Shown here: positions 17,061 through 25,969 of the stretch, piece after piece
Layout: the number at the start of each line of letters is the position of its first letter
How positions within the stretch are numbered: position 1 is the first letter of the stretch
Notes under the pieces: model-generated
Databases searched by the model: none
Seen by the model: the letters and a program-made list of their open reading frames with translations, nothing else
Told to the model about the DNA's origin: nothing
Assembly (NCBI GenBank): GCA_041879295.1
Contig: CP047152.1
Coordinates: forward strand, 259,501-323,500
From: Pseudomonas putida
Lineage (GTDB): Bacteria > Pseudomonadota > Gammaproteobacteria > Pseudomonadales > Pseudomonadaceae
Direction of reading: 5' to 3'
Length of the DNA: 64,000 nucleotides
Program-made: the position numbers and the translations under genes

Positions 17061-17993
17061 GTGAGCGAACAACCTTCATCCGCGCATTGGCAGTTGCAGA
17101 GCATTGTCACTGGCCTGCGCGGCGCCCGTGAGCAATGGCGCACCCGTAATGGCCGCAGCATCGGTGAGCAGGGCGGGCGCGAGCTGCCGTCGCGCGAAGC
17201 GATGCGACAGATTCTGGAACAACTTTGCGGCGCGCTGTTCCCCATGCGGCTGGGACCAGTCGACCTGCGCGAAGAAAGTGAAGACTTCTACGTCGGCCAT
17301 ACCCTGGATGCCGCGCTGACCGCCTTGCTGGCCCAGGCTCGTCTTGAACTTCGCTATGCGGCACGACAGAGCAAGGCTGAGCTGGCTGGCGTCGACGCCC
17401 GTGCGCTGAGCCTGATCCAGGGCTTTGCCGCTGCGCTGCCGGAACTGCGCGTACTGCTCGACACCGATGTACTGGCCGCCTACCACGGCGACCCGGCTGC
17501 GCGCAGCGTCGATGAAGTGCTGCTGTGCTACCCGGGCATCCTGGCGATCATCCACCACCGGCTGGCGCACCACCTGTACCAAGCCGGCCTGCCGTTGCTG
17601 GCGCGGATCAGTTCGGAGCTGGCGCATTCGGCCACCGGCATCGACATCCACCCGGGGGCGCAGATCGGCCCGAGCTTCTTCATTGATCACGGCACTGGTG
17701 TGGTCATTGGTGAAACCGCGATCATCGGCGAGCGCGTGCGCATCTACCAGGCGGTGACTCTGGGTGCCAAGCGTTTCCCCAGCGATGAGTCGGGGACTCT
17801 GCACAAAGGCCTGCCGCGTCACCCGATCGTCGAGGACGATGTGGTGATCTATGCAGGGGCCACGGTGCTGGGGCGTATCACCATCGGCAAGGGTTCGACC
17901 ATTGGCGGTAATGTGTGGCTGACTCGCAGTGTGCCGGCTGAAAGCAACATTACTCAGGCCAACCTGCAGCTGGATTGCCAGGACAAGAACTGA
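17061..17993 (+). CDS. epsC: Serine O-acetyltransferase (EpsC type)
   Basis: This 310-aa enzyme acetylates L-serine with acetyl-CoA to give O-acetylserine, the carbon skeleton for cysteine. The N-terminal half is helical. From about residue 195 come the hexapeptide repeats of a left-handed beta-helix: SATGIDIHPGAQIGPSFFID, HGTGVVIGETAIIGERVRIY, and YAGATVLGRITIGKGSTIGG. The HG pair of FIDHGTGVVIGE marks the active site. Length and N-terminus match the longer EpsC subgroup rather than the classical 270-aa CysE. GTG at 17061 is chosen because CAGGAG lies 6 bases upstream. It diverges from the cystine importer. Confidence 0.93.
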   Translation: MSEQPSSAHWQLQSIVTGLRGAREQWRTRNGRSIGEQGGRELPSREAMRQILEQLCGALFPMRLGPVDLREESEDFYVGHTLDAALTALLAQARLELRYAARQSKAELAGVDARALSLIQGFAAALPELRVLLDTDVLAAYHGDPAARSVDEVLLCYPGILAIIHHRLAHHLYQAGLPLLARISSELAHSATGIDIHPGAQIGPSFFIDHGTGVVIGETAIIGERVRIYQAVTLGAKRFPSDESGTLHKGLPRHPIVEDDVVIYAGATVLGRITIGKGSTIGGNVWLTRSVPAESNITQANLQLDCQDKN

Positions 17994-18009
17994 TCCCGCA
18001 TTGAAATTG

Positions 18010-18100
18010 CCTGTGCCGGCCTCTTCGCGGACAAGCCCGCGCCTACACGGAACGTACCAAATGTAGATGCGGGTTTACCCCGCGAAGAGACCGGAACAGG
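18010..18100. repeat. REP-type inverted pair between epsC and betT
   Basis: The arms ctgtgccggcctcttcgcgg (from 18011) and its imperfect complement ending in gaccggaacagg (to 18100) flank a short spacer. There is no T run. It lies 3' of epsC. Confidence 0.8.
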
Positions 18101-18150
18101 ACGACCCAATCAGCGCCCCAATTCGCATTGAAATCCGATCCATGTTTAAC

Positions 18151-18166
18151 TTGAACGCTTGTTCAA
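18151..18166. promoter_or_regulatory. Candidate BetI-type operator upstream of betT
   Basis: The perfect inverted repeat TTGAAC-gctt-GTTCAA lies about 100 bases before the betT start. Known BetI operators are inverted repeats with a similar TTGAAC/GTTCAA core. No betI gene is in the window, so control would be in trans. Other TetR-family repressors bind similar palindromes. Confidence 0.55.
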
Positions 18167-18264
18167 TGAAAAAACGCTGGTCCGCTGCCGGTGTTCAACA
18201 GGAGGATTCCTTTGCTGAACCCGTTCATTCCGAACCTCACGTCATTCGACGAGGTGCACGCCCG

Positions 18265-20268
18265 ATGAGTGCACCGAACCCTTCCCTTTCCAATGGCAAG
18301 ATCCGCATGAACCCCCCGGTGTTCTACTTTGCGGCAAGTTTCATCCTCATCTTTGGCCTGGTAGTCATCTCCAATCCGCAAGCCGCAGGTGACTGGTTGC
18401 TGGCGGCGCAGAACTGGGCGGCCAACACGGTCGGCTGGTATTACATGCTGGCGATGACGCTGTACCTGGTCTTCGTGGTGGTCACCGCCTTGTCTGGCTA
18501 CGGCAAGATCAAACTCGGTGCCGACCACGACGAACCCGAGTTCAGCTACCTGTCGTGGGCCGGCATGCTGTTCGCCGCCGGCATCAGCATCACGCTGTTC
18601 TTCTTCTGTGTCTCCGAACCGCTCACCCACATGCTGCAACCGCCCCAAGGCGAAGCAGGCACGGTCGAGGCCGGGCGCCAGGCGATGCAGATCTTGTTCC
18701 TGCACTGGGGCCTGCATGGCTGGGGCGTGTTCGCCTTCGTCGGCATGGCATTGGCCTATTTCGCCTACCGGCACAACCTGCCACTGGCCCTGCGTTCGGC
18801 GCTGTACCCGTTGATTGGCAAGCGCATCAACGGCCCGATCGGCTATGCGGTGGACGGCTTCGGCATCATCGCCACGGTGTTCGGCCTGGGTGCCGACATG
18901 GGCTTTGGGGTGCTGCATCTGAACGCCGGTCTGGACTACCTGTTCGGCATCAGCCACAGCCAGTGGGTGCAGGTGATCCTCATCACCCTGATGATGGGCG
19001 CGGCTGTGGCCGTCGCCGTGGCCGGGGTGGAGAAGGGCGTGCGGGTGATGAGCGATATCAACCTGTTCCTGGCCTGTGCGCTGCTGCTGTTCGTGCTGTT
19101 TGCCGGTCCTACCCAGCACCTGTTCAACACGCTGATCCAGAACCTGGGCGACTACCTGGGGGCGTTGCCGCGCAAAAGCTTCGACGTGTATGCCTATGGT
19201 GAAAACCGTGGCTGGCTGGGCGGCTGGACCGTGTTCTACTGGGCCTGGTGGATTGCCTGGGCGCCGTTCGTGGGCCTGTTCATCGCCCGCATTTCCCGGG
19301 GCCGCACCATTCGCGAGTTCGTCTTTGGCGTGTTGCTGATCCCGCTGGGCTTCACCCTGGCGTGGATGTCTATCTTCGGCAACAGCGCCCTGGACCAGGT
19401 GATCAACCACGGCATGACCGCGCTGGGCCAATCGGCGCTGGATAACCCGTCGATGAGCCTGTACCTGCTGCTGGAAACCTACCCCTGGAGCAAGGCGGTA
19501 ATCGCCACCACGGTGTTCATCAGCTTCGTGTTCTTCGTCACCTCGGCCGACTCGGGTACCGTGGTGCTGTCGACCTTGTCGGCCAAGGGTGGGGGAGCTG
19601 ATGAGGATGGGCCGAACTGGCTGCGTATCTTCTGGGGGGCGATGACTGCGCTGATCACTAGTGCGCTGTTGTTCGCTGGCAGCATCGATTCGCTGAAGTC
19701 GGCAGTGGTACTGACTTCGCTGCCGTTCTCGCTGATTCTGCTGTGCATGATGTGGGGGCTGCACAAGGCGTTCTACCTGGAGTCGCAACGGCAGATCGCG
19801 CAGATGCACTCGCTGGCCCCGTTCGCCCAGTCACGCCGGGGGCGTGGCGGCTGGCGCCATCGCCTGAGTCAGGCGGTGCACTTCCCGTCGCGTGATGAGG
19901 TGTACCGCTTCATGGATGATGTGGTGCGCCCGGCGATTGCCGATGTGCGTGAAGTGTTCGAGCAGAAAGGCCTGGTACTGATCACCCAGGACGACCCTAG
20001 CCATGACAACGTCAGCCTGAAGATTGGCCATGGCGAGGAACAGCCGTTCATTTACCAGGTGCAGATGCGTGGCTATTTCACGCCATCATTCGCCTTGGGG
20101 GGGCTGGGTACGCAGGAGTTGAAGAACCGTCGCTATTACCGGGCGGAGGTGCACCTGAGCGAAGGCAGCCAGAACTATGACCTGGTGGGCTATAGCAAAG
20201 AGCAGATCATCAACGACATCCTCGACCAGTACGAGCGGCACATGCAGTACCTGCATTTGGTCCGCTAG
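18265..20268 (+). CDS. betT: BCCT-family choline/betaine transporter
   Basis: The 667-aa transporter has the usual twelve transmembrane segments (about 15-515). It shows the BCCT signature region GGWTVFYWAWWIAWAPFVGL (about 318-337) followed by FIARISRGRTIREF, and a long cytoplasmic C-terminal domain (about 515-667) as in BetT. In BetT proteins that tail senses osmolarity. The probable role is choline uptake for glycine betaine synthesis or catabolism; other quaternary amines are possible. ATG at 18265 is preferred because GAGGTG lies about 8 bases upstream and the hydrophobic region begins soon after; the frame is open further upstream. A BetI-like operator precedes it. Confidence 0.9.
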   Translation: MSAPNPSLSNGKIRMNPPVFYFAASFILIFGLVVISNPQAAGDWLLAAQNWAANTVGWYYMLAMTLYLVFVVVTALSGYGKIKLGADHDEPEFSYLSWAGMLFAAGISITLFFFCVSEPLTHMLQPPQGEAGTVEAGRQAMQILFLHWGLHGWGVFAFVGMALAYFAYRHNLPLALRSALYPLIGKRINGPIGYAVDGFGIIATVFGLGADMGFGVLHLNAGLDYLFGISHSQWVQVILITLMMGAAVAVAVAGVEKGVRVMSDINLFLACALLLFVLFAGPTQHLFNTLIQNLGDYLGALPRKSFDVYAYGENRGWLGGWTVFYWAWWIAWAPFVGLFIARISRGRTIREFVFGVLLIPLGFTLAWMSIFGNSALDQVINHGMTALGQSALDNPSMSLYLLLETYPWSKAVIATTVFISFVFFVTSADSGTVVLSTLSAKGGGADEDGPNWLRIFWGAMTALITSALLFAGSIDSLKSAVVLTSLPFSLILLCMMWGLHKAFYLESQRQIAQMHSLAPFAQSRRGRGGWRHRLSQAVHFPSRDEVYRFMDDVVRPAIADVREVFEQKGLVLITQDDPSHDNVSLKIGHGEEQPFIYQVQMRGYFTPSFALGGLGTQELKNRRYYRAEVHLSEGSQNYDLVGYSKEQIINDILDQYERHMQYLHLVR

Positions 20269-20752
20269 ACCGACGGGGCCGCTCTGCGGCCCATTCACAG
20301 CACAAGGCTGCACATGCAGGTCCATGCTGCAGGGCTGTCGTGCGTCGCGGTCAACCCATCCCGCATTCCACGTCGCAATGCCGCTGGCCTACAGGGGATC
20401 GCCTCCGTAGGTCAGCCACTCCCGCGCTAATCAAGAACGAAACTCATTAGGCTATAAGCAAACGTTTGCTTATAGCTAAAAGCTATTATTCGTTGCGATT
20501 CTATAGTGACCGGAAGTAAAAATTTCTAACATATTCCTTAAAAATCTTACAAATTCATAAAACGGTCATTTTGGTTTTATAGGATTGTCATTATCCTGTA
20601 GCGCAGGTGGCGTCTTAGACCAAAGTCGCGAAACGTTTAGAAACGATTGACTTAATGGTCACGCTTTGGGACTAAATCGCCCATCCCGGTGAGCGGGGCA
20701 TCAGACCCCTCCGCCAGAGATACACAAAAATTAGAACGTAGAGGAGCAAAAC
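20269..20752. other. Intergenic region upstream of the OprE-like porin
   Basis: These 484 bases carry no gene. After betT there is a GC hairpin without T run (20273-20292). From 20430 to 20600 the DNA is AT-rich and contains a 26-bp perfect palindrome, described separately, plus a small TAGCT-aaa-AGCTA repeat at 20472-20484. A second AAACGTTT core lies at 20631-20638. A TTGACT at 20647-20652 is a possible -35 for the porin but no good -10 follows at normal spacing. Confidence 0.6.
20451..20476. promoter_or_regulatory. 26-bp perfect palindrome, LacI-family-like operator
   Basis: GCTATAAGCAAAC (20451-20463) is followed by its exact complement GTTTGCTTATAGC (20464-20476). The core GCAAACGTTTGC resembles operators of LacI/PurR-type regulators, which recognise a central CG flanked by AAA/TTT. 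It lies about 280 bases upstream of the porin gene and about 180 bases downstream of betT. Confidence 0.6.
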
Positions 20753-22084
20753 ATGTACAAATCCAGCCTAGCTCTGGCCGTGGCACTGGGGGTTCTCGCC
20801 CAGCAAGCAGGCGCTGCCGGTTTCGTTGAGGACAGCAAGCTGTCGCTCAGCTCGCGCACCATGTACTTCAACAATGACAACCGTGACGGCGGGGCTGACA
20901 ACCGCGAATCGGGTCAGGGCTTCAAGCTCGACTACCTGTCCGGTTTCACTGAAGGCACCGTTGGTTTCGGTGTAGACGTCCAGGCCCTGTGGGGTATTCA
21001 TCTGGATGGCGGCCGCGGCAAACACCCTGACAACAGCTCCTTCTTCCCAAGTGACACCGACCGCTCGGCTGTAAGCCAGTGGGCCCGCGTGGGTGGTAAC
21101 GCCAAGGCGCGTTTCTCGAAGACCGAAGTTCACTATGGTAGCGCTCTGGCGCCGAACCTGCCGATTCTGGTCTCCAACGATGGCCGCCTCCTGCCGCAGA
21201 CCTTCGAGGGTGGCACTATCCAGTCGAAGGAAATCGACAACCTGACCATCAACGCCGGTCAACTGACCCATGCCATGGGCCGTGCTTCGAGCAACCGTAC
21301 CGGCCTTTCGGTCAACGGCGCCACTGCCGATAGCAACAAGTTCATCTACGGCGGTCTGGACTACAAGCTCACCCCTGACTTGACGCTGCAGTACTACTAC
21401 TCGAACCTGAAGGACTTCTACAAACAGCACTTCCTGGGTGCGACCCACGTTTTCAAGATTGCTGATGATCAGTCCTTCAAAACCGACCTGCGCTACTTCG
21501 ATAGCAGCAGCGATGGCAAGAACGGCGGACCAGGAGCGTATAACTTCAATAACAACGGCGGTTACGAGAAAAATGACGGCAAGGTCGATAACAAGACCTG
21601 GTCCGCAATGTTTACGTACACCTTGGGTGGTCATTCGCTGATGTTGGGCCATCAACAAGTCAGCGACGACGGTGGCTTTGTCTGGCTGAACCAGGGCTCG
21701 GTCCGCGATGGCAACAACCGTCCGGAAGGCGCCGGCGGCTCCAGCTTCTACCTGTTCACCGACAGCATGATCAACCAGTTCGCCAAGGCTGGTGAAAACA
21801 CCACCTTCGGTCAGTACGCCTACGACTTCGCTCGCCTGGGCGTGCCGGGCCTGAAAGCGTCGGTTTCCTACCTGAAAGGTGAAGATGGCAAAAACGCCGT
21901 TGGCGGCGGCCACTTCAGCGAGTGGGAACGTGACGCCCGTGTCGACTACGTTATCCAGGACGGCACCTTCAAGGGCCTGGGCGCCAGCCTGCGTCACGGC
22001 GTCTACCGTGGCACCGGCACCAGCTCGCTGGCTGACCAGGACCAGACCCGCCTGATCTTCAACTACACTTACAACTTCCTGTAA
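20753..22084 (+). CDS. oprE: OprD-family outer membrane porin (OprE-like)
   Basis: This 443-aa beta-barrel porin has a signal peptide ending in QQAGA (about residue 22). The mature N-terminus GFVEDSKLSLSSRTMYFNND is the OprD-family start. Internal hallmarks include GFTEGTVGFGVDVQALWGI, RLLPQTFEGGTIQSKEID and FNYTYNFL at the C-terminus, which ends in Leu after the usual aromatic strand. OprD-family porins admit small solutes such as amino acids and organic acids; OprE is the closest type by these motifs, but substrate cannot be read from sequence. Lying between betT and lsfA-ssu, it may admit organosulfur compounds (inference). GAGGAG precedes the ATG and a terminator follows. Confidence 0.88.
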   Translation: MYKSSLALAVALGVLAQQAGAAGFVEDSKLSLSSRTMYFNNDNRDGGADNRESGQGFKLDYLSGFTEGTVGFGVDVQALWGIHLDGGRGKHPDNSSFFPSDTDRSAVSQWARVGGNAKARFSKTEVHYGSALAPNLPILVSNDGRLLPQTFEGGTIQSKEIDNLTINAGQLTHAMGRASSNRTGLSVNGATADSNKFIYGGLDYKLTPDLTLQYYYSNLKDFYKQHFLGATHVFKIADDQSFKTDLRYFDSSSDGKNGGPGAYNFNNNGGYEKNDGKVDNKTWSAMFTYTLGGHSLMLGHQQVSDDGGFVWLNQGSVRDGNNRPEGAGGSSFYLFTDSMINQFAKAGENTTFGQYAYDFARLGVPGLKASVSYLKGEDGKNAVGGGHFSEWERDARVDYVIQDGTFKGLGASLRHGVYRGTGTSSLADQDQTRLIFNYTYNFL

Positions 22085-22100
22085 GCCGTAGCTGAACAAG

Positions 22101-22127
22101 AAGCCTCGCCTGATGCGAGGCTTTTTT
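22101..22127 (+). terminator. Rho-independent terminator after the OprE-like porin
   Basis: The stem AAGCCTCGC / GCGAGGCTT with loop ctgat is followed by a run of Ts, 17 bases after the stop. Confidence 0.93.
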
Positions 22128-22156
22128 ATGTCTGCAGATTTTTATGATTTTTGGTT

Positions 22157-22176
22157 ATAAATAAATTGTTATTTAT
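22157..22176. promoter_or_regulatory. AT-rich inverted repeat in the lsfA promoter region
   Basis: ATAAATAA-attg-TTATTTAT is a perfect repeat with 8-base arms, about 75 bases before the lsfA start. It may be an activator site (CysB would be the obvious candidate for this gene) but the assignment is inference. Confidence 0.4.
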
Positions 22177-22249
22177 TCCTTTTGTTCTTGGTCGATTGCA
22201 GGCACATTGAATCCCTAAGGTACAGAACCCAGCCCAGGAGCCGCAGCCC

Positions 22250-22888
22250 ATGAGCCTCAAACTCGGCGATATCGCCCCCGATTTCGAACAGGATTCCAGC
22301 GAAGGCAAGATCCGCTTCCACGAGTGGCTGGGCAACAGCTGGGGGGTGTTGTTCTCCCACCCGGCCGACTTCACCCCGGTGTGCACCACCGAGTTGGGCC
22401 TGACCGCCAAGCTCAAGGACGAATTTGCCAAGCGCGGGGTCAAGGCCATCGCCCTGTCGGTGGACCCGGTCGACTCGCATCACAAGTGGATCGATGACAT
22501 CAACGAAACACAGAATACCGTGGTCAACTTCCCGATCATCGCCGATGCCGACCGCAAAGTGTCCGACCTGTACGACCTGATCCACCCGAACGCCAGCGAC
22601 ACCCTGACCGTGCGCTCGCTGTTCATCATCGACCCGAACAAGAAGGTGCGCCTGACCATCACCTATCCGGCCAGTACCGGGCGCAACTTCAATGAAATTT
22701 TGCGGGTGATCGACTCGCTGCAACTGACCGACAACCACAAGGTCGCCACACCAGGTAACTGGCAGGACGGCGACGAGGTGGTGATCGTGCCTTCGCTCAA
22801 GGATGAGGAGGAGATCAAGCAGCGCTTCCCCAAAGGTTACCGGGCGGTCAAACCCTATCTGCGCCTGACCCCTCAGCCCAATCGTTAA
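22250..22888 (+). CDS. lsfA: 1-Cys peroxiredoxin LsfA
   Basis: This 212-aa Prx6-type peroxiredoxin carries the peroxidatic cysteine in HPADFTPVCTTELG (C45). No resolving cysteine of the 2-Cys type follows, and the extended C-terminal domain (about 165-212) is that of 1-Cys enzymes. It reduces hydrogen peroxide and organic peroxides. LsfA is known in pseudomonads as a sulfate-starvation-induced protein, which fits its place directly before the ssu operon. It is monocistronic, with its own terminator. ATG at 22250 follows caggagccgcagccc. Confidence 0.95.
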   Translation: MSLKLGDIAPDFEQDSSEGKIRFHEWLGNSWGVLFSHPADFTPVCTTELGLTAKLKDEFAKRGVKAIALSVDPVDSHHKWIDDINETQNTVVNFPIIADADRKVSDLYDLIHPNASDTLTVRSLFIIDPNKKVRLTITYPASTGRNFNEILRVIDSLQLTDNHKVATPGNWQDGDEVVIVPSLKDEEEIKQRFPKGYRAVKPYLRLTPQPNR

Positions 22889-22930
22889 TGGATTCCTCGT
22901 TGCATTGCTCTTAGCCAAGCAGGGATTTTC

Positions 22931-22954
22931 GGGCCGTTTCGACGGCCCTTTTTT
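22931..22954 (+). terminator. Rho-independent terminator after lsfA
   Basis: GGGCCGT-TTCG-ACGGCCC has a UUCG tetraloop and is followed by six Ts. Confidence 0.94.
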
Positions 22955-22970
22955 ATGCTTGTAAAAAACC

Positions 22971-22996
22971 TGTGGGAGCGGGCGCGCCCGCGAATA
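22971..22996. repeat. Single REP-type half-unit upstream of ssuE
   Basis: One copy of ctgtgggagcgggcgcgccc with gcgaa following; no partner unit is seen nearby. Confidence 0.65.
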
Positions 22997-23107
22997 AGCC
23001 CTCGTGAATAAAGACAATAATGGAATAAGCAAATGAATAAATATGATTTCTAGATATATGAAGCGGCTGTTAATGTTACCTCCAACAGAACACAAGGAAG
23101 CGCAGCA

Positions 23108-23701
23108 ATGCTGGTCGTCTCAATCGGTGGTAGCCCAAGTCTCCGTTCACGTTCCGGCGTGCTGCTCGAGCGTTCGCGCCAGTGGCTGCAGGACCGTGGC
23201 GTTGAAGTGGTGACCTTCCACGTGCGTGACTTCCCCGCCGAAGACCTGTTGCATGCCCGTTTCGATAGCCCCCAAGTGCAACACTTCCAGCAGTTGGTGG
23301 CCCAGGCGGATGGCCTGATCGTTTCTACCCCTGTCTACAAAGCATCGTTTGCCGGTGCACTGAAGACATTGCTCGACCTGCTGCCCGAACGCGCACTGAC
23401 CCACAAGATCGTGTTGCCAATCGCCACTGGCGGCAGCATCGCCCACATGCTGGCGGTGGATTACGCATTGAAGCCGGTGCTGTCGGCACTCAAGGCACAA
23501 GAGACCCTGCAAGGGATCTTTGCCGACGATAGCCAGGTGGCTTACGCAGAAGGTACAAAGCCCGCCCAATTGGTACAGGTGCTGGAAGAGCGCCTGCAGG
23601 ACTCGCTGGAAACCTTCCACGCGGCCTTGGCCCGTCGGCCGAACCCCGTGGCGCCCGGCGTACTGAATGAACGTCTGATCAGCGCTCGCTGGAGCATCTA
23701 A
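23108..23701 (+). CDS. ssuE: NAD(P)H-dependent FMN reductase SsuE
   Basis: This 197-aa flavodoxin-like reductase supplies FMNH2 to the monooxygenase SsuD. It begins [17 protein letters not shown], the FMN phosphate loop, and contains [20 protein letters not shown] (about 76-95) and [20 protein letters not shown] (about 106-125). The Tyr in VDYALKP is the residue associated with the SsuE pi-helix. It is first in ssuEADCBF. The upstream 100 bases are AT-rich and include ATAAGCAAATG at 23025, likely the sulfur-starvation promoter. ATG at 23108 follows AAGGAAG. Confidence 0.95.
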   Translation: MLVVSIGGSPSLRSRSGVLLERSRQWLQDRGVEVVTFHVRDFPAEDLLHARFDSPQVQHFQQLVAQADGLIVSTPVYKASFAGALKTLLDLLPERALTHKIVLPIATGGSIAHMLAVDYALKPVLSALKAQETLQGIFADDSQVAYAEGTKPAQLVQVLEERLQDSLETFHAALARRPNPVAPGVLNERLISARWSI

Positions 23702-23785
23702 CGGCATTACCCGCTTCACCACCTTACTCGCCCGTTAACGAGGCAAGCAGGTGCAACCCGAACCCCATTCGCACAGGAGAGCGCC

Positions 23786-24751
23786 ATGCGCACAGTCTTC
23801 TTGCGTCGTGGTCTGGTCGCCCTGTTTGCGGCGGCTGTGTCCTTCGGCGCCATTACCCAAGCCCAGGCCGAGAGCCTGCGTATCGGTTACCAGAAATACG
23901 GCACCTTGGTGCTGCTCAAGGCCAAGGGCACGCTGGAGAAGCGCCTGGCCGAGCAGGGAGTACAGGTGCAATGGACCGAATTTCCCGGCGGCCCGCAGTT
24001 GCTTGAAGGGCTGAACGTCGGCTCCATCGATTTCGGCGTAACCGGTGAGACCCCGCCTGTGTTCGCTCAGGCCGCTGGCGCCGACCTGCTCTATGTCGCC
24101 TACGAGCCGCCAGCGCCGCACAGCGAAGCAATCCTGCTGCCCAAGGGCTCGTCGATCCAGTCGGTGAAGGACCTCAAGGGCAAAAAGGTCGTCCTCAACA
24201 AAGGCTCCAACGTGCACTACCTGCTGGTCCGCGCCCTGGAAGACGCCGGCCTCAAGTACAGCGACATCCAGCCTGTCTACCTTCCTCCTGCCGACGCCCG
24301 CGCCGCCTTCGAGCGCGGCAGCGTGGATGCCTGGGTGATCTGGGACCCGTACCAGGCCGCCGCCGAGCAGCAGCTGCAAGCGCGCACCCTGCGTGACGGC
24401 AAGGGCCTGGTCGACAACCACCAGTTCTACCTCGCCACCCGCAACTATGCGACACAGCATCCAGCGGTGATCAACACCGTGATCGAGGAAGTGCGCGCTG
24501 TGGGTGAATGGTCCCAGGCCAACCCGCAGGAGGTGACCGAGCAGGTTGCCCCGCTGCTCGGCCTGCCTGCCGACATCACCCTCACCTCAGTCAAACGCCA
24601 AGGCTACGGCGCTGCGCCGCTGACCCCAGAGGTGGTGGCCGCGCAACAGAGGATCGCTGACACCTTCCAGGCGCTCAAGCTGACACCCAAGCCGCTGAGC
24701 ATCAAGGACGTGATCTGGACACCCCCGGCCAAGGTCGCTAGCGCGCCTTGA
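23786..24751 (+). CDS. ssuA: Aliphatic sulfonate-binding periplasmic protein SsuA
   Basis: This 321-aa periplasmic binding protein of the nitrate/sulfonate/taurine type has a signal peptide (about 1-29, ending in QAQA). The mature protein starts [20 protein letters not shown] and contains [20 protein letters not shown] (about 65-84) and [20 protein letters not shown], which are family hallmarks. It captures alkanesulfonates for the SsuBC importer. GGAGAG precedes the ATG. It sits 84 bases after ssuE in the same operon. Confidence 0.95.
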   Translation: MRTVFLRRGLVALFAAAVSFGAITQAQAESLRIGYQKYGTLVLLKAKGTLEKRLAEQGVQVQWTEFPGGPQLLEGLNVGSIDFGVTGETPPVFAQAAGADLLYVAYEPPAPHSEAILLPKGSSIQSVKDLKGKKVVLNKGSNVHYLLVRALEDAGLKYSDIQPVYLPPADARAAFERGSVDAWVIWDPYQAAAEQQLQARTLRDGKGLVDNHQFYLATRNYATQHPAVINTVIEEVRAVGEWSQANPQEVTEQVAPLLGLPADITLTSVKRQGYGAAPLTPEVVAAQQRIADTFQALKLTPKPLSIKDVIWTPPAKVASAP

Positions 24752-24810
24752 TTGACTGCCTGTGCCGGGGCGTCGCTCCGGCTAGAGCCACCCTTGAGGA
24801 GACGACTCCA

Positions 24811-25959
24811 ATGAGCCTTAACATTTTCTGGTTCCTCCCAACCCACGGTGACGGCAAGTACCTGGGCACTTCCGAAGGCGCACGTGCGGTCGACCACGGT
24901 TACCTGCAGCAGATCGCGCAGGCCGCCGATCGCCTTGGTTTTGGTGGGGTGCTGATCCCGACCGGGCGCTCCTGCGAGGACTCCTGGCTGGTGGCCGCGT
25001 CGCTGATCCCCGTGACCCAGCGCCTGAAGTTCCTGGTAGCCCTGCGCCCGGGCATCATTTCGCCGACCGTGGCAGCACGCCAGGCAGCCACCCTTGATCG
25101 CTTGTCCAATGGCCGTGCGCTATTCAACCTGGTGACCGGTGGTGACCCGGACGAGCTGGCGGGTGACGGCCTGCACCTGAACCACCAGGCGCGCTACGAA
25201 GCTTCGGTCGAGTTCACCCGTATCTGGCGCAAGGTGCTGGAAGGCGAAAACGTCGATTACGACGGTAAGCACATCCAGGTAAAGGGCGCCAAGCTGCTCT
25301 ACCCGCCGATTCAGCAACCACGCCCACCGCTGTATTTCGGCGGCTCGTCCGAGGCCGCTCAGGAATTGGCGGCCGAACAGGTCGAGCTGTACCTGACCTG
25401 GGGCGAGCCACCGGCAGCCGTTGCCGAGAAGATCGCACAGGTGCGCGAAAAAGCGGCTGCTCAAGGGCGCAAAGTACGCTTCGGTATCCGCCTGCATGTG
25501 ATCGTGCGGGAAACCAACGAAGAGGCTTGGGCCGCCGCCGAGCGCCTGATCTCGCACCTGGACGATGACACCATCTCCCGCGCCCAGGCCTCGCTGGCGC
25601 GTTTCGATTCGGTGGGCCAGCAACGCATGGCTGCCCTGCACGGCGGCAACCGCGACAACCTGGAGGTCAGCCCCAACCTGTGGGCAGGTGTTGGCCTGGT
25701 ACGTGGCGGGGCGGGCACCGCACTGGTGGGCGATGGCCCCACCGTGGCAGCACGGGTTAAGGAATATGCCGACTTGGGTATCGATACCTTCATCTTCTCG
25801 GGTTATCCACACCTGGAAGAGTCTTATCGCGTGGCTGAACTGCTGTTCCCGCACCTCGATGTGCAACGCCCTGAGCAACCGCAGGCCGGCGGCTACGTAA
25901 GCCCGTTCGGCGAGATGGTGGCAAACGACATCCTGCCCAAATCTGTGTCGCAGAGCTGA
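24811..25959 (+). CDS. ssuD: FMNH2-dependent alkanesulfonate monooxygenase SsuD
   Basis: This 382-aa luciferase-like monooxygenase cleaves the C-S bond of alkanesulfonates to an aldehyde and sulfite, using FMNH2 from SsuE and oxygen. Diagnostic regions are [20 protein letters not shown] (about 4-23), [19 protein letters not shown] (about 48-66), and [20 protein letters not shown] (about 96-115). The length equals that of characterised SsuD proteins. ATG at 24811 is chosen because GAGGAG precedes it; an earlier in-frame codon lies in non-homologous sequence. Confidence 0.96.
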   Translation: MSLNIFWFLPTHGDGKYLGTSEGARAVDHGYLQQIAQAADRLGFGGVLIPTGRSCEDSWLVAASLIPVTQRLKFLVALRPGIISPTVAARQAATLDRLSNGRALFNLVTGGDPDELAGDGLHLNHQARYEASVEFTRIWRKVLEGENVDYDGKHIQVKGAKLLYPPIQQPRPPLYFGGSSEAAQELAAEQVELYLTWGEPPAAVAEKIAQVREKAAAQGRKVRFGIRLHVIVRETNEEAWAAAERLISHLDDDTISRAQASLARFDSVGQQRMAALHGGNRDNLEVSPNLWAGVGLVRGGAGTALVGDGPTVAARVKEYADLGIDTFIFSGYPHLEESYRVAELLFPHLDVQRPEQPQAGGYVSPFGEMVANDILPKSVSQS

Positions 25960-25969
25960 GGGCCTGGCC

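Noticed and set aside
18163..19809. 548-codon minus-strand frame opposite betT
   Set aside because: It is rich in His, Gln and Arg, as expected from the complement of a hydrophobic membrane protein. No start context or homology is visible.
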